A stretch of DNA of 64,000 nt from Sinorhizobium alkalisoli (GTDB lineage Bacteria > Pseudomonadota > Alphaproteobacteria > Rhizobiales > Rhizobiaceae): assembly GCF_008932245.1 (NCBI RefSeq), contig NZ_CP034909.1, forward strand, positions 2,480,001-2,544,000. Direction: 5' to 3'. A program made the position numbers and the translations under genes. Positions within the stretch are counted from its first letter, which is position 1; every line of letters begins with the position of its first letter. The notes under the pieces were generated by a model. The model worked only from the letters and a program-made list of their open reading frames with translations. It did not search any database and was not told the DNA's origin. Shown here in pieces: positions 53,886 to 62,313 of the stretch.

Positions 53886-53933
53886 AGACGGGACGACGAA
53901 ACCGCCGGCCCGTCCAGCAACAGGAAACGCTCC

Positions 53934-55112
53934 ATGCCGCATTTCAATCCGCTCGTCGAAAGGCTTACGCCGCCGCCGGTTCCATCCGTGCTCGCCTGGG
54001 CGAAAGCCTATGACGGGGCAAAGGGTCCCCTGATCGATCTCTCCCAGGCGGTGCCCGGCTATCCCGCCCATTCGGACATGCTGAAATGGCTTGGCGAGGC
54101 TGCCGCCTCGCCGGCCTATGCGGGCTATGGCGCGATCGAAGGCGAAGCGGAACTGCGCAAGGCCTATGCCGAGCACGTTGCGGCGCTTTATGGCGCTCCA
54201 ATCACGGCCGCCAATATTCACATCACATCCGGCTGCAACCAGGCTTTCACCGCGACAGCGATGGCGATTGCCGGCGCCGGCGATACGGTGGTGATGACCA
54301 ACCCCTATTATTTCAACCAGGAGACGACATTGGCGATGCTCGGCATCAATGTCGAGCTCGTGCCATGCGATGCGGGCGCCGGCTTCCTGCCGGAGATCGA
54401 GACCATAGCCTCGGCACTTCGTCCGGGTGTCCGCGCCATGGCGCTCGTGTCGCCCAACAATCCGACCGGTGCCGTCTATCCGCCGGAACTGATTCACCGC
54501 ATCCACGAAATCTGCCGCGGAAACGGCACCTGGCTAGTCCTCGACGAGACCTACCGCGATTTCCTGCCCGATGCTGCCGCGGCGCCGCATGAGCTCCTCC
54601 GGGCGAAAGGTTGGGAGGAGGGTATCATCGGCCTCTACAGCTTCTCGAAGTCCTTCTGCATCCCCGGCCACCGCCTTGGCGCGATCACGGCTGGACCGGC
54701 GCTGATCGCGCAGGTCACGAAGGTCATGGACAACCTGCAGATCTGCGCCCCACGCGCCGCCCAGGCCGCGGTCGCCCAGGCGCTTCCGGCTCTCGCCGAC
54801 TGGCGGCTTGGCAATCGCGCGGAGATCGCCGCCCGCGCAAGAGCGCTCGAAACGGTCTTGAGCCGCCTGCCGCAATGGAAGCTGAAGGCCATCGGCGCCT
54901 ATTTCGCCTATATCCGTCACCCTTTCCCGGACATCGACTCGCGATTCGTCGCCGAGAAGCTGGCCAAGCTTGCCGGCATCCTCTGCCTGCCAGGCGACTA
55001 TTTCGGCGAAGGTCAGGAAGATTACCTGCGCTTCGCCTTCGCCAACGCGGATGTGCCGACGATCCAGAAGCTCGAAGAACGGCTCTCCGGCTTCGCTCTA
55101 CCGGGCATCTGA
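53934..55112 (+). CDS. PLP-dependent aminotransferase, class I/II
   Basis: 392 residues. Fold type I motifs are YGAIEGEAELRKAYAEHV, SPNNPTGAVYPPELI, the aspartate in LVLDETYRDF and the PLP lysine in LYSFSKSFCIPGHRLGAI. The substrate is not defined. Position behind the LysR gene and near the ureohydrolase raises the possibility that it transaminates arginine or a related amino acid, which is inference. A degenerate palindromic spacer follows. Confidence 0.88.
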   Translation: MPHFNPLVERLTPPPVPSVLAWAKAYDGAKGPLIDLSQAVPGYPAHSDMLKWLGEAAASPAYAGYGAIEGEAELRKAYAEHVAALYGAPITAANIHITSGCNQAFTATAMAIAGAGDTVVMTNPYYFNQETTLAMLGINVELVPCDAGAGFLPEIETIASALRPGVRAMALVSPNNPTGAVYPPELIHRIHEICRGNGTWLVLDETYRDFLPDAAAAPHELLRAKGWEEGIIGLYSFSKSFCIPGHRLGAITAGPALIAQVTKVMDNLQICAPRAAQAAVAQALPALADWRLGNRAEIAARARALETVLSRLPQWKLKAIGAYFAYIRHPFPDIDSRFVAEKLAKLAGILCLPGDYFGEGQEDYLRFAFANADVPTIQKLEERLSGFALPGI

Positions 55113-55222
55113 GAACGTGGGGATCTCCGGAACAGGCCGCGTGTCTGGTCAGAGGCCTCAGACGCGTGCAGCCCCTTTGTGCGTCCGAAAGCGGGCGCAG
55201 GACAGAGGCTTCCCGCAGGTGG

Positions 55223-55372
55223 TCAGATCAGGCCGATGATGAGGGCGCAGACGAACGCGAAAGCTGCCAGGACGGCAAGACTGTGAGGCATGACGGCGAC
55301 CGGCCGGTGCCTGGCCGGGGCGGCGACCTGATAGCGGGATCGGATCATCGCCTTGGTCGCGTTCATTTTCAT
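55223..55372 (-). CDS. 49-residue single-span membrane peptide
   Basis: An ATG at 55372, directly after GGAGAGG, opens MKMNATKAMIRSRYQVAAPA, then a basic stretch RHRPVAVMPHSL and a hydrophobic helix AVLAAFAFVCALIIGLI up to the stop. The strong ribosome site and the basic-then-hydrophobic layout support a real small inner-membrane protein. It does not match a family I know. It stands alone between convergent genes. Confidence 0.6.
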   Translation of the reverse strand: MKMNATKAMIRSRYQVAAPARHRPVAVMPHSLAVLAAFAFVCALIIGLI

Positions 55373-55493
55373 CCTCTCCGCTGTTTCGAGACAGCAGTTC
55401 TCCTATATTCTCGATTGAATTTATAGAGATCAATTTCCCCCGATGGCGCGGAACGTGAAAATTCGTTTCGGCATTCGGCATCGGCAACGTCTT

Positions 55494-55600
55494 GCTGCAG
55501 CGGCGCGCCTCTTTTCAGACGCGCAAAGCGTCGCTGCAACTCTTTCAATCTGCGCATTCGAACGTTCCGAAAACGGGGCACGAACTTCCGTCCGATGCAC
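55494..55600. repeat. RIME1-type element, reverse orientation
   Basis: CTGCAGCGGCGCGCCTCTTT with GCGTCGCTGCAA, then GCATTCGAACGTTCCGAAAA with CTTCCGTCCGATGC, corresponds to the reverse complement of the layout at 44198-44297. It occupies most of the spacer before the oxidase gene stop. Confidence 0.7.
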
Positions 55601-55646
55601 TCGTCCCGCCCCCCGGGACATCCAGCGGCGGGCGCAAGATCAGGCA

Positions 55647-56957
55647 TTACCAACCGATGGCGTCCCGGAATGAATACCACCACGAGCCAATCGTCGAATA
55701 TTGCGCGCGGAACATCCGCCCGCCCGGGAAGGGGTACCAGGGCAGCTTTTCGAAGGCGGCGAAACGGGCGGCGTCGCCATCGATCGCCTCCGCAAGTGTG
55801 CGGCCGAAAAGATGGGAGCCGGTAACGCCGTGCCCGCTGTAGCCATGGGCGAAATAGGTGTTGGGGCCGATCCGCCCCATCTGCGGCACGCGGGTGAAGG
55901 AAAGCGCGAAATTGCCGCTCCAGGCATAGTCGATCTTCACACCCTTGAGCTGCGGGAAGACCTTTTCGAGATTTGGTTTCAGTTTCGCCGCCACATCGGG
56001 CGGATCGGTGCCGCCATAGACCGTGCCCCCGCCGAAAATCATGCGCTTGTCGGCGGAAAGCCGGAAGTAATCGAGGATATAGCGCACGTCCTCCACGCAC
56101 ATGTCACTCGGAATGAGCGATTGGGCCAGCTCTTCCCCGAGGGGCGCGGTCGCCAGCATCTGCGTCGAGACCGGCATGACGCGGGCGGCAAGCTCCGGCA
56201 CCGCGTCGCCGAGATAGGCATTGCCGCAGAGGACGACAGCGCGGGCGGAGACTTCCCCCTCCTGCGTATAGACGTTCGGCCGGGCCGCCGCGTGGTCGAC
56301 ACGGATCACCGGCGACATTTCGTAGATCGTGCCGCCGAGGCTCTCGAAGGCGCGCGCCTCGCCGAGCACCAGATTGAGCGGGTGCATATGGCCGCCGGTG
56401 GTGTCCAGCATGCCGCCGCAATAGGCCTCGGCATTGACGAGCTTCCTGAGCGCCTCGCGGTCGAGCAACTCATGCTCGTCCATGCCGTATTTGCGCCAGA
56501 GCGCATGCTTGGCCTCGAGCTCCTTCATATGTGCACTGGTGTAGGCGGCGTAGATGTTGCCAGACTTCAGGTCGCAGTCGATCTGATACGCGTTGACGAG
56601 CCGGCGGATGATCCGCCCGCCCTCCTGCACGAGGCCGCCGATGAACCGAGCGGCGCCCTCACCATAACGGCGCCCGATTGTCGACAGGCTGGCATTGAGA
56701 CCGTTGACGATCTGACCGCCATTGCGTCCCGAGGCGCCCCAGCCGACTTGCGCCCCCTCGACCACTGTCACCTTGTAGCCCTTTTCGGCCAGATGAATGG
56801 CCGTCGACAAACCGGTGTACCCGGCACCGACCACGCAGACGTCGGTCTCGATCCGCCCTTCAATCTTGAGGGGCGTGCGGACGACGTTGCGCGAGGCGGC
56901 ATAGTAGCTCGTCGGATAGGAGCCGTCGCCGGAATAAGAGTTTCTGACCCTCGCCAT
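55647..56957 (-). CDS. FAD-dependent oxidoreductase, PuuB/DadA-like amine oxidase
   Basis: 436 residues from MARVRNSYSGDGSYPTSYYA (56957). The dinucleotide fold is DVCVVGAGYTGLSTAIHLAE, with GWGASGRNGGQIVNGL. The C-terminus has YAWSGNFALSFTRVPQMGRI and YFAHGYSGHGVTGSHLFG. These match gamma-glutamylputrescine oxidase (PuuB/OrdL) more than glycine oxidase. A polyamine-related substrate would agree with the Pot-like operon nearby, but no PuuA or PuuC gene is seen here. It is divergent from the GntR gene. Confidence 0.88.
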   Translation of the reverse strand: MARVRNSYSGDGSYPTSYYAASRNVVRTPLKIEGRIETDVCVVGAGYTGLSTAIHLAEKGYKVTVVEGAQVGWGASGRNGGQIVNGLNASLSTIGRRYGEGAARFIGGLVQEGGRIIRRLVNAYQIDCDLKSGNIYAAYTSAHMKELEAKHALWRKYGMDEHELLDREALRKLVNAEAYCGGMLDTTGGHMHPLNLVLGEARAFESLGGTIYEMSPVIRVDHAAARPNVYTQEGEVSARAVVLCGNAYLGDAVPELAARVMPVSTQMLATAPLGEELAQSLIPSDMCVEDVRYILDYFRLSADKRMIFGGGTVYGGTDPPDVAAKLKPNLEKVFPQLKGVKIDYAWSGNFALSFTRVPQMGRIGPNTYFAHGYSGHGVTGSHLFGRTLAEAIDGDAARFAAFEKLPWYPFPGGRMFRAQYSTIGSWWYSFRDAIGW

Positions 56958-57098
56958 CGTTGCAGCGTTCCACTTTTGGCAAGACCTGGATACGGCCGGG
57001 ACTTCGGCGGCAGGAGAAATAACGCAAATCTTGCCTCTTGACCATGCCGCGCTCCGCACTCATAGTGATCAGATGTCAGACCAATTTCAGGAACTGCA

Positions 57099-57815
57099 AT
57101 GCCCGAACCGGCCAAAGCGACACTGCTGCCCCTGCCCGCGGTGGACCGGGCGCAGCAGGTGATCGCCGCTCTCGCCGATTACATCCAGCTATCGGGCCTG
57201 AAACCGGGCGACCGACTGCCGGCAGAGCGCGAGCTGATGGCCGCACTGGCCGTCGGCCGCTCGACGGTTCGCGAGGTCATCAGCCATTTCCAGGCGCTCG
57301 GCGTTGTCGAGGCGCGCAAGGGCAGCGGGACCTATCTGCTGCGGGCAATTTCGGGTGCCACCATTCACATGCCGCTGGCGCTCGACACCGGACACTTGCG
57401 CGATGCGCTGCTGCAGACGCTCGAGGTCCGGCGCGGTATCGAGATCGAGGCCGGCATGGTGGCCGCGCGCCGTCGCACAGAGGCGGATCTCGCCAATATC
57501 GAAGCGAAGCTCGAAGAGATGGAGCGCGCGCATCTCGCCCAGGGCACCTCCGGCCCAGAAGACTTGGCCTTTCACCTCGCGATCTACGACGCCACCCACA
57601 ACCCCCTGTTCCGGCAATTGCTCGAGCAGATGCGTGAGGCTTTCGAGCGCTTCTGGGAAAAACCCTTCGACCGGCCAGATTTCGCCCGCCGGTCCTTCCC
57701 CTTTCACCGCACCCTCTTCAACGCGATCGCGGCGCGGGATCCGGATGCCGCCCGGGAAGAGACGTTGAAAATCCTCGCCATCGTCGAGGAAGACATCAGG
57801 GAAATGTCCAAATGA
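57099..57815 (+). CDS. GntR-family regulator, FadR subfamily
   Basis: 238 residues. The winged helix is PGDRLPAERELMAALAVGRS with TVREVISHFQALGVVEARKG. The FCD effector domain (about residues 95-230) includes LEVRRGIEIEAGMVAARR and FHLAIYDATHNPLFRQLLEQ with metal-binding histidines. Its stop overlaps the PLP enzyme start by 4 bases, so it most likely controls that gene, and perhaps the divergent oxidase and downstream sugar transporter. Confidence 0.88.
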   Translation: MPEPAKATLLPLPAVDRAQQVIAALADYIQLSGLKPGDRLPAERELMAALAVGRSTVREVISHFQALGVVEARKGSGTYLLRAISGATIHMPLALDTGHLRDALLQTLEVRRGIEIEAGMVAARRRTEADLANIEAKLEEMERAHLAQGTSGPEDLAFHLAIYDATHNPLFRQLLEQMREAFERFWEKPFDRPDFARRSFPFHRTLFNAIAARDPDAAREETLKILAIVEEDIREMSK

Positions 57816-58981
57816 GCGATGGCCTCGATCTCTTCGACAAAGCCTCGCTGATCGCAGCACATGACGAGGGCCATGCTTTCGACGCCGTCGTGCCGCCGAT
57901 CGTCCAGACCTCGCTCTTCACCTTCAAGGACTATGACGAAATGATCGCCTGCTATCTGGGCGAGCATGTGCGCCCCGTATACTCGCGCGGCCTCAATCCG
58001 ACGGTGCGGATGTTCGAGGAGATGCTGGCGAAGCTCGAAGGCGCCGAAGATGCGATCGGCTTTGCCAGCGGCATGTCGGCCATCTCCTCCACCGTCCTTT
58101 CCTTCGTCGAGCCCGGAGACCGCATCGTCGCGGTCAGGCATGTTTATCCGGATGCGTTCCGCCTGTTCGGCACGCATCTCAGGCGCATGCGGATCGAGGT
58201 CACCTATGTCGACGGTCGCGATGAGGAGGCGGTCGCTAGAGCGCTTCCCGGAGCCAAGCTCTTCTACATGGAGAGCCCGACGAGCTGGGTCATGGACACC
58301 CACGACGTCGCCGTGCTCGCGGCGCTCGCCAGGGCAAAGGGGATCGTCACCGTCATCGACAACAGCTGGGCGAGCCCGATCTTCCAGCAGCCGATCGCTC
58401 TCGGCGTCGATCTCGTCATCCACTCGGCCTCGAAGTACCTAGGCGGCCACAGCGATGTGGTCGCCGGCGTCGTCGCCGGATCGAGCGACCTGGTCGGCCG
58501 CATCCGCTCGGAGGCCTATCCCTATCTCGGCGCCAAGCTTTCGCCCTTCGAGGCCTGGCTTCTGATCCGCGGCCTGCGGACGCTGCCGATCCGGATGAAA
58601 GCGCATGAGCGCTCGGCGCTCGGCATCGCCCGGCGGCTGCAGGAGCATCCATCGGTCGAGACCGTTTGCCATCCCGGCCTCGGCAATCACCTGCCGCCGG
58701 GGCTTTCGGGCACGTCCGGCCTCTTCTCCTTCATCTTTCGTGAGGGCGTCGACCTGCGCCGCTTCGCCGACCATCTGCAGCTCTTCAAGCTCGGCGTATC
58801 CTGGGGCGGCCACGAAAGCCTCATCGTGCCGGGAGAAATCGTTCTTGCACAGAAAGCGCAACCCAATTCCGCGGTCGCCTTCGGCATTTCTCCGCGGTCG
58901 GTAAGGCTCCATGTCGGCCTGGAGGGAACGGAGGCCCTCTGGAGCGATCTCGAAGCAGCAATCGCCGCTTCGTCAGGTTGA
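57812..58981 (+). CDS. Trans-sulfuration-family PLP enzyme (cystathionine gamma-synthase-like)
   Basis: 389 residues. It belongs to the Cys/Met-metabolism PLP family: YSRGLNPTVRMFEEMLAKLE, GFASGMSAISSTVLSFV and the PLP lysine in VIHSASKYLGGHSDVVAG. The usual YSRxxNPT and SAxKYxxGHSD elements are present, but the physiological reaction (lyase, synthase or sulfhydrylase) cannot be told. Coupling to a GntR regulator and to a sugar ABC operon instead of methionine genes argues for a catabolic role. Confidence 0.85.
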   Translation: MSDGLDLFDKASLIAAHDEGHAFDAVVPPIVQTSLFTFKDYDEMIACYLGEHVRPVYSRGLNPTVRMFEEMLAKLEGAEDAIGFASGMSAISSTVLSFVEPGDRIVAVRHVYPDAFRLFGTHLRRMRIEVTYVDGRDEEAVARALPGAKLFYMESPTSWVMDTHDVAVLAALARAKGIVTVIDNSWASPIFQQPIALGVDLVIHSASKYLGGHSDVVAGVVAGSSDLVGRIRSEAYPYLGAKLSPFEAWLLIRGLRTLPIRMKAHERSALGIARRLQEHPSVETVCHPGLGNHLPPGLSGTSGLFSFIFREGVDLRRFADHLQLFKLGVSWGGHESLIVPGEIVLAQKAQPNSAVAFGISPRSVRLHVGLEGTEALWSDLEAAIAASSG

Positions 58982-59073
58982 CGAGAAACGGATCAGGAAA
59001 GGCGCAAGCGGTTTGGCGTCGCCACCTGCTCGCGGAAAATCAGGTCAGCACCTAAGAAAAGGGGAACTGAGGA

Positions 59074-60336
59074 ATGAGGAAACTGATCACAGCCACCCTG
59101 CTCGCCACGCTGATGGCCGGCAGCGCCCTTGCCCAGACCAGGCTGAAGCTCGTCGAGGTCATCACCAGCCCCGAGCGCACCGAAACGCTGAAATCGATCG
59201 TCGCGAAATTCGAGGCGGCCAACCCCGGCACGACCGTGGAAATCATCTCCCTGCCCTGGGGCGAGGCCTTCCAGAAATTCGCGACCATGGTTTCGGCCGG
59301 CGAAGTCCCGGACGTGATGGAAATGCCGGACACTTGGCTGTCGCTCTATGCCAATAACGGAATGCTCGAAAGTCTCGAGCCCTATCTCGCCAAATGGGAA
59401 CACACTTCAGGGCTCACCGAGCGCGCGTTGGAGCTCGGCCGTGACGTCAACGATACCGCCTACATGCTGCCTTACGGCTTCTATCTCCGGGCGATGTTCT
59501 ACAACAGGAATCTTCTTGAGGAAGCCGGCGTTGCCGAGCCGCCGAAGACGATGGACGATTTCGTCAAGGCGTCGGAAGCGATCTCCAACCTGCCCGGCAA
59601 ATCCGGCTACTGCCTGCGCGGCGGCCCAGGCGGGCTCAATGGCTGGGTCATGTTCGGCGCCACCATGGCCGGAGACAACAAGTTCTTCAACGAGGACGGC
59701 ACTTCGACTATGAACAGCGAGGGCTGGATAAAAGGGCTGACCTGGGTCGTCGATCTCTACAAGAACGGTCTTGCACCGAAAGACAGCGTCAACTGGGGCT
59801 TCAACGAGATCGTCGCCGGCTTCTATAGCGGCACCTGCGCCTTCCTCGACCAGGATCCAGATGCGCTGATCGCAATCGCCCAGCGCATGAAGCCCGAAGA
59901 CTTCGGCGTCACCACGATGCCGAAGGGGCCAAGCGGCAAGGCCTTCACCACCATCGGCTTTGCCGGCTGGTCGATGATGTCGGCGAGCCAGAACAAGGAG
60001 CTTGCCTGGAAGCTGATCGAAACACTCGAAGGTCCGGAAGGCAACATCGAGTGGAACAAGCGCACCGGCGCGCTGCCGGTCCATAAATCGGCCGAGAAGG
60101 ATCCCTTCTACGCAGGCCCGCAGTTCAAGGGCTGGTTCGACGAACTCGCCGACAAGGACGTCGTCCTGACCGTGATGCCGACCTATCTCGAGGAGTTCGC
60201 CTATTTCAAGGATTCGCTTGCGATCAAGACCACCCAGGAAGCACTGCTCGGCGACATCACGCCGGAACAGCTCGCCAATCAGTGGGCGGAGTATCTGACC
60301 AAGGCGCAGCAGAAATACCTGGAAAGCAAGAAGTAG
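59074..60336 (+). CDS. Sugar ABC transporter substrate-binding protein
   Basis: 420 residues with a signal peptide (MRKLITATLLATLMAGSALA, cut before QTRLK). It is a family 1 solute-binding protein with LYANNGMLESLEPYLAKWEH, GFYLRAMFYNRNLLEEAGVA and AFTTIGFAGWSMMSASQNKE. The ligand is probably a sugar or oligosaccharide and cannot be specified. It heads a four-gene operon and is followed 10 bases later by a GC-rich hairpin and a RIME-type repeat. Confidence 0.9.
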   Translation: MRKLITATLLATLMAGSALAQTRLKLVEVITSPERTETLKSIVAKFEAANPGTTVEIISLPWGEAFQKFATMVSAGEVPDVMEMPDTWLSLYANNGMLESLEPYLAKWEHTSGLTERALELGRDVNDTAYMLPYGFYLRAMFYNRNLLEEAGVAEPPKTMDDFVKASEAISNLPGKSGYCLRGGPGGLNGWVMFGATMAGDNKFFNEDGTSTMNSEGWIKGLTWVVDLYKNGLAPKDSVNWGFNEIVAGFYSGTCAFLDQDPDALIAIAQRMKPEDFGVTTMPKGPSGKAFTTIGFAGWSMMSASQNKELAWKLIETLEGPEGNIEWNKRTGALPVHKSAEKDPFYAGPQFKGWFDELADKDVVLTVMPTYLEEFAYFKDSLAIKTTQEALLGDITPEQLANQWAEYLTKAQQKYLESKK

Positions 60337-60345
60337 CGCCGGCGC

Positions 60346-60368
60346 GGGCGGCGGCTCTGCCGCCGCCC
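60346..60368 (+). other. GC-rich stem-loop right after the sugar-binding protein gene
   Basis: A perfect 10-base stem, GGGCGGCGGC (60346-60355) with GCCGCCGCCC (60359-60368), has a TCT loop. There is no T-run. It is placed like the hairpin after the smoE-like gene. Confidence 0.6.
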
Positions 60369-60403
60369 CCCCGCACGACAGCAAAGACAGGCGCCGCGAG
60401 GCT

Positions 60404-60509
60404 GCTGCATGCCTTCGTAAATCGTGCGTGTTTTAAAGACAAAGGCATGCAGCGATCCAAAGTGCTACTGCGACCTTCGCCCGCCTTGAAGGACACGCGG
60501 TGCTGTAGG
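60404..60509. repeat. RIME-type element inside the sugar ABC operon
   Basis: CTGCATGCCTTCGTAAATCG pairs with AAAGGCATGCAG across its centre, followed by CTACTGCGACCTTCGCCCG with ACACGCGGTGCTGTAG. It has the same two-palindrome layout as 41832-41936 and lies between the binding protein and first permease genes. Confidence 0.72.
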
Positions 60510-60526
60510 AAAGGGAACTCTGACCG

Positions 60527-61462
60527 ATGGTCTATGCCGCACGCCAAGACGGCCTGCCCGCGATCCGACCACCGCTGATGAAACGCATCGCGGATGCCTC
60601 GGCGCCCTATCTCTACAGCGCCCCGGCGCTCATCCTGATCGCCACCGTGATGCTGGTTCCGTTGGCGCTCGGCATCTCCTACGCCTTTCGCGACGTCCAG
60701 CTCCTCAATCCCTTTTCAGGCGCCTTTATCGGCCTCGATCACTTCCGCGCGCTCTCTCATGACGAAGCCTTCTTCCGCTCGCTGCGCAACACGTTCTGGT
60801 GGACTGGCGCCTCCGTGCTTCTGCAATTCACGTTCGGGCTCATCCTGGCACTGCTGCTCGATAAGCCGTTCCGCGGCCGTGCCCTCGCCCAGGCGCTCGT
60901 GTTCCTGCCTTGGGCGGTGCCGAGCTTTCTTGCCGGTCTCAACTGGGCCTGGCTCTTCAACCCAGTCGTCGGCCCGCTGCCACACTGGCTCTACGCGGCC
61001 GGGCTCATGAGCGAGCCGGGCAATATCCTCTCCGATCCCCACCTTGCCCTGTGGGGCCCGATCATCGCCAACATCTGGTGGGGCATTCCTTTCTTCGCGA
61101 TCACCCTTTTGGCGGCGCTGCAGGCGATCCCGCGCGATCTCTACGAGGCGGCAAGCATCGACGGGGCCGGCGCCGCCCAGCGCTTCCTTTCGATCACGCT
61201 CCCCTTCCTCGCTCCGACCATCGCGATCACCATACTGCTGCGCACCGTCTGGATCTCCAACTTCGCCGATCTCATCATCGTGATGACCAATGGCGGGCCA
61301 GCCGATCGGACGCAGATCGTCGCCAGCTACATCTTCACCCAGGCCTTCAAGCGGCTCGATTTCGGCTATGCCTCGGCCGTGGCGCTGGTGCTCCTGGCGC
61401 TGCTCCTCGCCTATTCGCTGCTGATCGTGATGCTTAGGCAGTGGCTTCTGAGCAAGGATTGA
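60527..61462 (+). CDS. Sugar ABC transporter permease (MalF type)
   Basis: 311 residues from MVYAARQDGLPAIRPP; AAAGGGA lies about 10 bases before. A start at the methionine MKRIADASAPYLYSAP (60578) is an alternative. Helices include LILIATVMLVPLALGISYAF. The EAA loop is LYEAASIDGAGAAQRFLSIT. It is 4 bases from the second permease gene. Confidence 0.88.
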   Translation: MVYAARQDGLPAIRPPLMKRIADASAPYLYSAPALILIATVMLVPLALGISYAFRDVQLLNPFSGAFIGLDHFRALSHDEAFFRSLRNTFWWTGASVLLQFTFGLILALLLDKPFRGRALAQALVFLPWAVPSFLAGLNWAWLFNPVVGPLPHWLYAAGLMSEPGNILSDPHLALWGPIIANIWWGIPFFAITLLAALQAIPRDLYEAASIDGAGAAQRFLSITLPFLAPTIAITILLRTVWISNFADLIIVMTNGGPADRTQIVASYIFTQAFKRLDFGYASAVALVLLALLLAYSLLIVMLRQWLLSKD

Positions 61463-61466
61463 AACG

Positions 61467-62300
61467 ATGGGCGCCAAGCCTGCCCTCCTCACCATCGCGC
61501 ACCGCCTCGCGATCCTCGCCTATATCGCCTTCGCGCTCTTTCCGCTGTTTTGGCTGCTCAAGGTCGCGGTTACGCCCAACGACCTGCTCTATTCGGAAGG
61601 CATCCGGCTCTGGCCGTCGCGCGCGAGCCTCGAACATTTCGAATTCGTACTCCGGCATAGCGCTTTTCCGGTTTTTTTCCGCAATAGCCTGATCGTCTCC
61701 GGCTCGACCGCCGTCGTCGTGACGATCCTGGCCTCGCTCTCCGGCTACGCACTCTCGCGGTTCCGTTTCCGTGGCAAATACTGGCTGGTGACGTTGATGC
61801 TCCTGACCCAGATGTTCCCCTTGGTGATGCTGGTCGCGCCGATCTTCAAGATCCTGTCGCCGATTGGGCTCACCAACAGCCTGACCGGTCTCGTCATCGT
61901 CTACTCGGCCTTCAATGTGCCCTTTGCAACATTCCTGATGCAGTCCTTCTTCGACGGCATTCCCAAGGACCTGGAGGAGGCGGCGATGATCGATGGCGCG
62001 ACGCAATTCGTCGCATTCCGCCAGATCATCCTGCCGCTGACGCTGCCGGGGATTGCCGCCACCCTCGGCTTCGTCTTCACGGCCGCCTGGAGCGAGCTGC
62101 TCTTCTCGCTGATGCTGATCTCCGGCAACGAACAGGCGACGTTTCCGGTCGGGCTCCTCTCTTTCGTCTCGAAGTTCTCGGTCGACTTTGGACAGATGAT
62201 GGCCGCCGGCGTGCTGGCGCTGATCCCGGCCGGGCTCTTCTTCCTGCTCATTCAACGCTACCTCGTGCAGGGCCTGACGGCCGGCGCGGTCAAAGGCTGA
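61467..62300 (+). CDS. Sugar ABC transporter permease (MalG type)
   Basis: 277 residues. Helices include LAILAYIAFALFPLFWLLKV. The EAA loop is LEEAAMIDGATQFVAFRQII. The C-terminus YLVQGLTAGAVKG is the usual MalG-like ending. The ATPase gene starts 13 bases later. Confidence 0.9.
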   Translation: MGAKPALLTIAHRLAILAYIAFALFPLFWLLKVAVTPNDLLYSEGIRLWPSRASLEHFEFVLRHSAFPVFFRNSLIVSGSTAVVVTILASLSGYALSRFRFRGKYWLVTLMLLTQMFPLVMLVAPIFKILSPIGLTNSLTGLVIVYSAFNVPFATFLMQSFFDGIPKDLEEAAMIDGATQFVAFRQIILPLTLPGIAATLGFVFTAAWSELLFSLMLISGNEQATFPVGLLSFVSKFSVDFGQMMAAGVLALIPAGLFFLLIQRYLVQGLTAGAVKG

Positions 62301-62313
62301 GGGCTAATCCACC

